In this document: positions 1 through 5,344 of the stretch, in pieces
How the letters are laid out: each line of letters starts with the position of its first letter
How positions within the stretch are numbered: position 1 is the first letter of the stretch
Source of the DNA: JBAXRT01 sp037131065
GTDB taxonomy: Bacteria > Bacteroidota > Bacteroidia > Bacteroidales > FEN-979
DNA length: 10,625 bases
Direction: 5' to 3'
Assembly: GCA_037131065.1 (NCBI GenBank)
Contig: JBAXRT010000106.1
Location: 1 to 10,625 of the forward strand
Made by a program: the position numbers and the translations under genes
Notes under the pieces: model-generated
What the model was told of the DNA's origin: nothing
Database searches by the model: none
The model's input: the letters and a program-made list of their open reading frames with translations, nothing else

Positions 1-627
1 CATCCAACATTGGGTGTCAATAAGAATGGTACTATATTTTTTTCCGTCACGTGAGTCGGTGATTGAATCGCCGCAGGTAAAGCAAGCAGAGGTTGTATCG
101 GTAAGCATGGCCATCCCCGACGTGCCACAATCATTATATGCCCAGACCCATCGTGTATAAAGACTGTCGCAAATCAATCCTTTTTCGATCCTTGAGGTAT
201 CCGCCTTATTATCCGTCGCAGTGCTGATATCATTGGATGTGTTCCATTTGTATCCTGTTGCGCCGGTAACCGGATTCCACTTCCATACAATCGAATCTTT
301 TGAAGGAACATGAGTCCCTGCAACAGGCTTCCCTGGAGGCAGACAGGGAGAATAGTTGTTCCAGATTCCGCTTGCAAAAACAGATACAACACCCGATTCA
401 CCTGTCCCGCAATCAGTACAAAACACAATCAAACCATCAGTAGGATTGACGATTGCATTACGTTCGGTTTTTGTCATACGTGGGGGCAAAAAACCTTTAT
501 TGTCCGATTTTACATCGAGAATGGCCGAACTATCCGGGTTACTACCATCGGTATTTATACCAACCTGTGAAAACAATGCATTGCTGAAAGCCAGAAGAAA
601 CAGGATGAAAATTGATAATTTTTTCAT
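1..627 (-). CDS. Secreted FISUMP-type surface protein, 5' part (C-terminus beyond left edge)
   Basis: This is an open frame of 209 codons from an ATG at 627, with no stop before the left edge. Residues 1-21 (MKKLSIFILFLLAFSNALFSQ without its last residue) form a clear signal peptide ending in the common Bacteroidota F-S-Q. Residues 22-72 carry the pattern VGINTDGS, LDVKS, KGFLPPRMT, ERNAI, GLIVF, found at the N-terminus of many Bacteroidota exported proteins. Residues about 97-180 look like one fibronectin-III-like domain (WKWNPVTGATGYKW). Residues 185-209 (CGDSITDSRDGKKYST, then QCWM) match the beginning of the FISUMP domain (Fibrobacter succinogenes major paralogous domain), which is cut by the edge. 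The protein is probably exported or cell-surface; its exact role is unknown. Codon use is more AT-rich than in the genes to its right, and it is separated from trmD by a likely terminator, so it is a separate transcription unit. Confidence 0.82.
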   Translation of the reverse strand, partial: MKKLSIFILFLLAFSNALFSQVGINTDGSNPDSSAILDVKSDNKGFLPPRMTKTERNAIVNPTDGLIVFCTDCGTGESGVVSVFASGIWNNYSPCLPPGKPVAGTHVPSKDSIVWKWNPVTGATGYKWNTSNDISTATDNKADTSRIEKGLICDSLYTRWVWAYNDCGTSGMAMLTDTTSACFTCGDSITDSRDGKKYSTILIDTQCWM

Positions 628-631
628 GTTT

Positions 632-639
632 CAAAGATA
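632..639 (-). promoter_or_regulatory. Bacteroidota -7 promoter box (TATCTTTG)
   Basis: Read on the minus strand, TATCTTTG matches the Bacteroidota sigma-factor -7 consensus TAnnTTTG exactly. It ends four bases before the ATG at 627. No good -33 TTTG is visible at the usual distance. If it is used, the mRNA would have almost no leader. The spot fits a promoter for the surface-protein gene, lying just after the trmD terminator. This rests on one motif only. Confidence 0.45.
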
Positions 640-644
640 CACAT

Positions 645-687
645 AAAAATGAAAATTCCGGTCAGCCTTGCCGTTAATTTCATTTTT
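645..687 (-). terminator. Stem-loop terminator after trmD
   Basis: The arms 645-657 (AAAAATGAAAATT) and 676-687 (AATTTCATTTTT) are complementary except for one bulged A. An inner CGG/CCG pair (659-661 with 671-673) extends the stem around a short loop. On the minus strand the 3' arm ends in a T-rich run. The trmD stop codon (680-682) lies inside the 5' arm. It probably ends the trmD transcript; as the arms are A/T-rich on both sides it could work in both directions. GC content of the stem is low, so strength is uncertain. Confidence 0.55.
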
Positions 688-1360
688 CCTCCAGGAGGTC
701 GGGTCTGCGATTTTTCGTCCTTTCCACCGACTTCTCATGGCGCCATTTGGCAATCTCCTTGTCATTACCCGAAAGAAGTACATCAGGAACCTTGTGTCCG
801 CGGAAATCCGCCGGTCTTGTATAAACGGGAGGAGAGAGAAGATCATCCTGGTAAGAATCCGACAGGGCAGAGGTCTCGTCATTCAGCACACCGGGGATCA
901 GCCGTACCACTGCATCGGTAAGTACCACGGCCGCCATCTCCCCGCCCGAAAGAACATAATCGCCGATGGAGACCTCCCGGGTAATAAAATGCTCCCGTAT
1001 ACGCTCGTCTATGCCTTTGTAATGGCCGCATAAAAGGAGAAGGTTGTGTTTCAGCGACAACTGGTTTGCCACCTGCTGGCTGAGAAGTTCGCCATCGGGG
1101 CTTAGATAAATGATTTCATCATATTTTCGCTTCAGCTGAAGCTCTTCGATACAGCGGACGATCGGTTCAGCCATCATCACCATCCCGGCTCCGCCTCCGT
1201 ATGGATAATCATCCACCGTCCGATGCTTGTCAGTCGACCAGTTCCTTATGTCATAAAGATCGATGGTCACGACACCCTTTGCTATAGCCCTCTTCAGGAT
1301 CGAATGGTGAAAGGGACCTTCGAACATGTCGGGAAAGAGAGTGAGTATATCGATATGCAT
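680..1360 (-). CDS. trmD: tRNA (guanine-N1)-methyltransferase TrmD
   Basis: TrmD transfers a methyl group from S-adenosylmethionine to N1 of G37 next to the anticodon of several tRNAs, which prevents +1 frameshifting. The 226-residue length is normal for the family. The start MHIDILTLFPDMF is typical. SPOUT trefoil-knot elements are present: YGGGAGMVM (54-62), GHYKGIDER (112-120) and EVSIGDYVLSGGE (129-141). The expected catalytic Arg (R153) and Asp (D168 in SDSY) are in place, followed by the PPVYTRP block near 177-183. The ATG at 1360 lies three bases after the stop of the upstream hydrolase gene, so the two are probably translated from one mRNA. This is a housekeeping gene at the distal end of the run, followed by a terminator. 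Confidence 0.97.
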   Translation of the reverse strand: MHIDILTLFPDMFEGPFHHSILKRAIAKGVVTIDLYDIRNWSTDKHRTVDDYPYGGGAGMVMMAEPIVRCIEELQLKRKYDEIIYLSPDGELLSQQVANQLSLKHNLLLLCGHYKGIDERIREHFITREVSIGDYVLSGGEMAAVVLTDAVVRLIPGVLNDETSALSDSYQDDLLSPPVYTRPADFRGHKVPDVLLSGNDKEIAKWRHEKSVERTKNRRPDLLEEK

Positions 1361-1363
1361 GGA

Positions 1364-2149
1364 TCAGATTGTTAAAACCATCCCGTCGTAGGCCAGCTGG
1401 ATGAAATCCGGCAGTTTCTGGTTCACCTCTTCATGTAATCCTACAAAATGGCTCAGGTGCGTAAGGTAGGCTGCTTCAGGCTTCAGTTCCTCGAGAATTG
1501 CTACAGCCTCAGGCACTGAGAAATGAGAGACATGCTTTGAATTACGCAGCGCATTCAACACGACAATGCGGCTTCCCCTGACCTTTGCAAGCTCTGTTTC
1601 GGAAATGAAACTGGCATCGGTGATATAGGTGAAGTCACCGATCCGGAACCCGGTGACAGGCAATTTTTCATGCAGTACCTCCACCGGGATGAACTCCTGA
1701 CCATTGATGGAGAAGGGTTCGTCGGCAATGCAGTGGATGTTCAGCTGCGGAGCCCCGAAATAGCGGTTCTCTGAAAAAATGTACCCGAAATCTTTCTGGA
1801 TCGTCTCCATCACATGGCTCGTACCGTAAAGGTCGATCCTCTTGTTCAGCACATAATTAAAGGCCCTTACATCATCAAGACCCGCGATGTGATCACGGTG
1901 TTCATGGGTAATGAGGATGGCATCCAGGTTCATGACCTTCTCCCTGAGCATCTGGATGCGGAAATCGGGTCCGCAGTCAACCACAAAGGTATATCCTGCC
2001 GTTTCGATCATAATGGAGGTACGCAAACGCTTGTCATGGGGATCGGGAGAGAGGCATACCGGGCAGTCGCAGGTGATCACCGGTACACCGATGGATGTTC
2101 CCGTGCCCAGGAATGTTACTTTGATCGGGTTATTTCTCTGTTCCTGCAT
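1364..2149 (-). CDS. PhnP-like metallo-beta-lactamase-fold phosphohydrolase
   Basis: This is a 261-residue cytosolic protein of the metallo-beta-lactamase fold. It begins with the PhnP-type FLGTGTSIGVP segment (13-23) followed by C27, C29 and C32, which in PhnP relatives help hold a structural zinc. The catalytic metal motif THEHRDH (81-87) supplies H82, H84, D86 and H87; H160, D178 (in ITDAS) and H231 are likely further ligands. PhnP itself is a cyclic phosphodiesterase of phosphonate breakdown, but no phn genes lie nearby, so the substrate here is unknown. Bacteroidota often carry such a protein next to housekeeping genes. The ATG overlaps the ribF stop by one base (TGATG), which suggests translational coupling. 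Confidence 0.85.
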   Translation of the reverse strand: MQEQRNNPIKVTFLGTGTSIGVPVITCDCPVCLSPDPHDKRLRTSIMIETAGYTFVVDCGPDFRIQMLREKVMNLDAILITHEHRDHIAGLDDVRAFNYVLNKRIDLYGTSHVMETIQKDFGYIFSENRYFGAPQLNIHCIADEPFSINGQEFIPVEVLHEKLPVTGFRIGDFTYITDASFISETELAKVRGSRIVVLNALRNSKHVSHFSVPEAVAILEELKPEAAYLTHLSHFVGLHEEVNQKLPDFIQLAYDGMVLTI

Positions 2150-3078
2150 CAGAAAATCAGTTCATCGATCTCGTTCTTATCGAGCGTCAGCTGCCGCTTA
2201 AGGTCTTCCTGGGTGCGGATGACCCGTTCTTCTCTCATTCTCTTGTGAAACAAAAGGGTTACGACGTCACCTTCGATGTTGCCATAGTTTTCAAACAGAT
2301 GGACCTCCACCAGTGTTTCAAGCGGAGCATCTTCGTTTTTCCGGATAAAACACATGGCCCTTGAAAAACTGTCAACTCCCACAACCGTAACTGCATAGAC
2401 CCCGTTAGGGGGAACCAGTTTGCAATCTTCCTCAATTTTTATGGTGTAACTCGGGAATCCGATCTTCTCCAGCTCTTGTTTGCTCTTACTTGCCACTCCC
2501 ATGATGATGTACTGGTGATCAAGGTAAGCATTGGCCTTCTGTATATTGCCCTCCTGCAGGGCTTTCCTGATCTTAGTGGAGCTGACCGATTCATTCTGGA
2601 TGTCCTGCTCGGGTATCTCCTCCACGACAAACCCCCACTCCAAACCCAGTTTTCTCAGGCTTTCGTAATCTCCCTCCCGGTTATGTCCGAAATGGTGGTT
2701 GAACCCGATAACGATCTTCCTTGCATTCAGCTTGTTCAGCAGGATGTTTTTAACAAAGTCGTAAGAGGTGATTTGCGAAAACTCCTTGGTGAACTCCACG
2801 ATGATGAGGTTATCAAGCCCTGCCTTCCGGAGCAACGTGGTCTTCTCCCGCTGTGAGTTGATCAGGAAGAGGTTTTTTCCTGCACTTTCGGGATACAAAA
2901 CCTTACGTGGATGGGGGTGGAAGGTGATGACGACGGTTTCTCCACCTGTTTCCAGGGCAAGCTTCTTCAGACGCTGAAGTATGACCTTATGGCCGATGTG
3001 AACCCCGTCAAAGGATCCTGTGGTGACGACCGCGTTACGGATCTCACCGATTTCATTGAAATCACGGATAATTCTCAC
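2149..3078 (-). CDS. ribF: Riboflavin kinase / FAD synthetase RibF, kinase motif atypical
   Basis: RibF makes FMN from riboflavin and FAD from FMN in the cytosol. The 309-residue length is normal. The N-terminal FAD synthetase (nucleotidyltransferase) half is intact: GSFDGVHIGH (21-30), HPHP (54-57), GFNHHFGHNREGD (125-137) and SSTKIR (166-171). The C-terminal riboflavin-kinase half (about 188-305) keeps GVYAV (226-230) and the EVH segment with E258. It lacks the usual G-R-x-L-G-F-P-T-A-N pattern, which here reads EKIGFPSYT (204-212). The PTAN motif normally binds Mg-ATP, so kinase activity is uncertain. The start is a GTG at 3078; an in-frame stop lies five codons upstream and no in-frame ATG comes before it. 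It follows rex by 12 bases and overlaps the next gene by one base. Flavin supply fits the nearby FMN-binding NuoF-like subunit. Confidence 0.92.
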   Translation of the reverse strand: MRIIRDFNEIGEIRNAVVTTGSFDGVHIGHKVILQRLKKLALETGGETVVITFHPHPRKVLYPESAGKNLFLINSQREKTTLLRKAGLDNLIIVEFTKEFSQITSYDFVKNILLNKLNARKIVIGFNHHFGHNREGDYESLRKLGLEWGFVVEEIPEQDIQNESVSSTKIRKALQEGNIQKANAYLDHQYIIMGVASKSKQELEKIGFPSYTIKIEEDCKLVPPNGVYAVTVVGVDSFSRAMCFIRKNEDAPLETLVEVHLFENYGNIEGDVVTLLFHKRMREERVIRTQEDLKRQLTLDKNEIDELIF

Positions 3079-3090
3079 GGGTAGATGGTT

Positions 3091-3732
3091 CTATTTAAAT
3101 CGCTCATCATTTTTCTTGGCGAAAAATGCCACCTTTTCGAGGGAGGTGATCATATCGTACTCCTCAAGATAAACGTAAGGCGGAACGTTCAGCGGCTTTG
3201 GGGTGTAATTCAGGACTCCCTTGATCCCTGCATATACAAGCGCTTCCGCAATCTCCGGAGCCTGCTCGGAAGGAACCGTGATGATCCCGATGGAGATATT
3301 GTTCTGCTTGATGATCTCCGGCATCTGGTTGATGTGATAACAGGGCACTCCGTCGAAAACCCTGCTGATCTTCTCGGGATTGATGTCAAAAGCTGCGATG
3401 ATGGCCAACTTTGAACGTTTACCCTTGAAATAACTGATGAATGCCTTGCCAAGGTTGCCGAGTCCGATGACTGCTACGCGCTGTCCCTTTTCCGAATCGA
3501 TGATCCTCCCGATCAACTCGATCAGTTCCTTGATATCATAACCTTTTCTCAGGTTGCCTGAATAACCGATCAGCATAAGATCCCGTCGCACCTGGACAGG
3601 GGTGATATGAAGCATCTGCGCAATTTCATGAGAAAAAACGTGGGTCTTCTCCTTTGATAGTATCATTAAGAGGGTCCGGCGGTACTGACTCAACCGCTCA
3701 ACGGTCTTGTGTGGAAGGTTCTTTATGAACAT
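3091..3732 (-). CDS. rex: Redox-sensing transcriptional repressor Rex
   Basis: Rex represses fermentation and respiration genes when NADH/NAD+ is low and leaves DNA when NADH binds. The 213-residue length is typical. The N-terminal winged helix (about 8-75) includes the recognition segment ITPVQVRRDLMLIGYSG (43-59). The Rossmann domain starts with VAVIGLGNLG (87-96), giving the GxGxxG dinucleotide loop, and D116 ends the second strand (AAFDINP). VPSEQA (153-158) and the C-terminal swapped helix (about 195-210) complete the family pattern. The gene overlaps the end of the receiver-kinase gene by 10 bases and sits 12 bases before ribF. Being inside an operon of NADH-linked Fe-S proteins it is a plausible autoregulator; one weak Rex-like palindrome lies near 5290-5309. 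Confidence 0.95.
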   Translation of the reverse strand: MFIKNLPHKTVERLSQYRRTLLMILSKEKTHVFSHEIAQMLHITPVQVRRDLMLIGYSGNLRKGYDIKELIELIGRIIDSEKGQRVAVIGLGNLGKAFISYFKGKRSKLAIIAAFDINPEKISRVFDGVPCYHINQMPEIIKQNNISIGIITVPSEQAPEIAEALVYAGIKGVLNYTPKPLNVPPYVYLEEYDMITSLEKVAFFAKKNDERFK

Positions 3733-4856
3733 GGCTTGTTAATTGGTAATTTTACAATGAATGTACTTCCCTGGTCCGGAATACTCGACACTTCAATGAT
3801 CCCTGAATAGTTCTCTGTTAGTTTTTTTACAATAGCAAGGCCAAGACCTGTTCCGGTTATGTTTTTGGTTTTTTCATTTTTGATCCTTACAAAATCATCG
3901 AAGATGGAATCCATCTCCTCTTTGCTCATCCCGATACCCGAATCTGTTACCTTCACTTCGGCACAACCGTTGTTCTCAGAGATGACACATTCGACGGTTC
4001 CTCCCTCTTTGTTATATTTTATCGCATTGGAGATCAGGTTGTTAAAGATTATCTCCATCTCGTCGGCATCAGCGCTGATAATTAGCGGTTCAGAAGCCTT
4101 CAGGATCAGCTGTATATCGCGCTGGATCGAGTAAGGACGCATGGTATCCATGGCAGTCTGGGCAACCTGGTTCAGACTGACGGGAGCAATACTCCTCTTG
4201 GCTTTTCCGAGTTCAACCTTTGTGAGATCCAGCAAATCAAGGATCAGTGTTCTCATCCCTTTGATCCGCTCAAGTGAACGCTCTACGACTTGGTCATAAT
4301 CTTCAGCCTTGTCGCCCAACTGGTGTTCCCTGATCATTCTCAGGTAGCCCTCTATGGCATTCAGCGGTGCCTTCAGCTCATGGCTCAGCACCGAAAGGAA
4401 GGTAAAACGGATCTGTTTTCCAGTATCGTGAAGGGTATTGGTCATCTTACGAAGAAATATCTTCTTCGAGATGTTCTCGATGCTCGATTTCAGCTCCTGT
4501 GGGGTAAAGGGTTTCGGAATGAAGTCGAAAGCGCCGTCGCTCGTGGCTTTTACAGCAAGTTCAAGAGAAGCAAAGGAGGTGATCATCACGACGATGATGT
4601 TCTTCTGCTTCCGTTTGATATACCCCAGAACCTCTACTCCCTGGATCCCGGGTAATTTGTTGTCAAGAAGGAGAATATCGGGGCTGCTCGATTCAATCAG
4701 TTCAATGCCCTCTTCGCCGGTGGATGCTTCGAGTACTTCAAAATCAAAAGGCTCCTCCATGAAGGGATAATCCACGCGGAAATTCTTCAGGATACGGCTT
4801 ACCCCGCTCCTTATACCGGGCTCATCATCAACGACTAGTATCTTTAATGTAGACAT
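3723..4856 (-). CDS. Receiver-histidine kinase protein (N-terminal receiver, C-terminal kinase)
   Basis: This is a 377-residue soluble signalling protein with no membrane segment. The N-terminal receiver (about 4-125) has D10/D11, phospho-acceptor D65 (ILLLDNKLPG), T93 and K115 (IPKPF). Between helix 1 and strand 2 it has roughly a dozen extra residues (about 27-38) compared with a standard receiver. The kinase half follows: HisKA box with H159 (SVLSHELKAPLN), ATPase N-box with N277 (NNLISNAIKYN), D305 in DSGIGM and the GTGLGL lid motif (335-340). The order receiver-then-kinase is the reverse of common hybrid kinases and implies that phosphorylation of the receiver controls or feeds the kinase. 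It lies 44 bases after a single-domain receiver gene and overlaps rex by 10 bases. Its phospho-donor is probably the fused Fe-S kinase upstream (inference). Confidence 0.9.
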   Translation of the reverse strand: MSTLKILVVDDEPGIRSGVSRILKNFRVDYPFMEEPFDFEVLEASTGEEGIELIESSSPDILLLDNKLPGIQGVEVLGYIKRKQKNIIVVMITSFASLELAVKATSDGAFDFIPKPFTPQELKSSIENISKKIFLRKMTNTLHDTGKQIRFTFLSVLSHELKAPLNAIEGYLRMIREHQLGDKAEDYDQVVERSLERIKGMRTLILDLLDLTKVELGKAKRSIAPVSLNQVAQTAMDTMRPYSIQRDIQLILKASEPLIISADADEMEIIFNNLISNAIKYNKEGGTVECVISENNGCAEVKVTDSGIGMSKEEMDSIFDDFVRIKNEKTKNITGTGLGLAIVKKLTENYSGIIEVSSIPDQGSTFIVKLPINKPCS

Positions 4857-4900
4857 GTTAGAAATAACGCAGTAAAAGTAATCTAATTTATCGGTCGGTG

Positions 4901-5287
4901 TTATTTTTTTATCAATCGTTCGATCTCCTGTTTGAGCAGATCTGAACGGACTCCTTTCTCCAGGAAACAGTCAGCTTTGATCCATTTTCGGTTGCTTTCA
5001 TCATGGATATCGAATAGGATCCCGGTCTCTGCTGCAACGCCTGATACGATGATGATAGGCACCTCCGGATATTTTTTCTTTATCTTGTAGCAAAGGATGA
5101 ATCCGCTGTCTTCCTTCTCCATCATCAGGTCAAGGACGGCAAGGTCTGGTTTTACGGATTCAATGAGTGCTTCAGCCTCCTTCTGGCTCTCAGCCGTTAC
5201 CGTTTTATAACCGAACTGTTCGATCTTCATCCTGAGCTGAAACAGATAATCCAGATCATCATCCACCAGCAAAATCGTCTTATTCAT
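4901..5287 (-). CDS. Single-domain response regulator (CheY-like)
   Basis: This is a 128-residue stand-alone receiver without an output domain. It has the acid pair D10/D11 (LLVDDD), phospho-acceptor D53 (AVLDLMM), S82 (IIVSG) and the conserved lysine K111 (FLEKG, with the usual following proline replaced by glycine). The loop after D53 contains EKEDSGF, a pattern common in receivers of anaerobe Fe-S kinase clusters. It follows the fused Fe-S histidine kinase gene by 57 bases, so it is the likely direct phosphate acceptor. As it binds no DNA, it probably passes phosphate on or acts by protein contact. The ATG at 5287 is preceded by an A/T-rich stretch with no Shine-Dalgarno, as is usual in Bacteroidota. 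Confidence 0.93.
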   Translation of the reverse strand: MNKTILLVDDDLDYLFQLRMKIEQFGYKTVTAESQKEAEALIESVKPDLAVLDLMMEKEDSGFILCYKIKKKYPEVPIIIVSGVAAETGILFDIHDESNRKWIKADCFLEKGVRSDLLKQEIERLIKK

Positions 5288-5289
5288 TT

Positions 5290-5309
5290 TTGTTAAATTT
5301 TTTTCACAA
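5290..5309. promoter_or_regulatory. Candidate Rex-like operator
   Basis: On the plus strand TTGTTAA (5290-5296), six bases (ATTTTT) and TTCACAA (5303-5309) form an imperfect palindrome. The two halves match the Rex half-site TTGTGAA/TTCACAA at 13 of 14 positions. The known Rex operator has a four-base spacer, whereas here it is six, which counts against it. It lies directly before the response-regulator ATG, in the longest gap of the operon, and rex itself is two genes downstream. The A/T-rich setting raises the chance of coincidence. Confidence 0.25.
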
Positions 5310-5314
5310 CTTCA

Positions 5315-5342
5315 CCACTCGTCACTCGTCAATTGTCATTCG
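5315..5342. repeat. Degenerate heptamer tandem repeat between kinase and regulator genes
   Basis: Four adjacent seven-base units are visible on the plus strand: CCACTCG, TCACTCG, TCAATTG and TCATTCG. They differ from each other at one to three positions. The run stops two bases from the stop codon of the fused kinase gene (5345-5347). It resembles the short heptamer repeats scattered in gaps of some bacterial genomes. No coding potential or strong hairpin is apparent. Confidence 0.6.
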
Positions 5343-5344
5343 AC

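Noticed and set aside
174..428. Minus-strand 84-codon frame inside the surface-protein gene
   Set aside because: A different frame of the same strand carries a signal peptide and FISUMP start and stays open from 627 to the edge, so this is an internal out-of-frame shadow.
649..1033. Plus-strand frames of 90 and 121 codons opposite trmD
   Set aside because: Antisense shadows of a clear TrmD sequence with no motifs of their own.
1814..2248. Plus-strand frame of 144 codons across the hydrolase and ribF genes
   Set aside because: It is antisense to two well-supported genes and crosses their junction; the translation has no recognisable domain.
2243..2260. TTGTGAA half-site resembling Rex within ribF
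   Set aside because: It lacks a matching second half at either four or six bases and sits inside coding sequence.
4862..4905. Short inverted repeat AAATAAC/GTTATTT between the two regulator genes
   Set aside because: Seven-base arms about 30 bases apart in A/T-rich DNA, with one arm reaching into the coding end; too weak for a terminator or operator.
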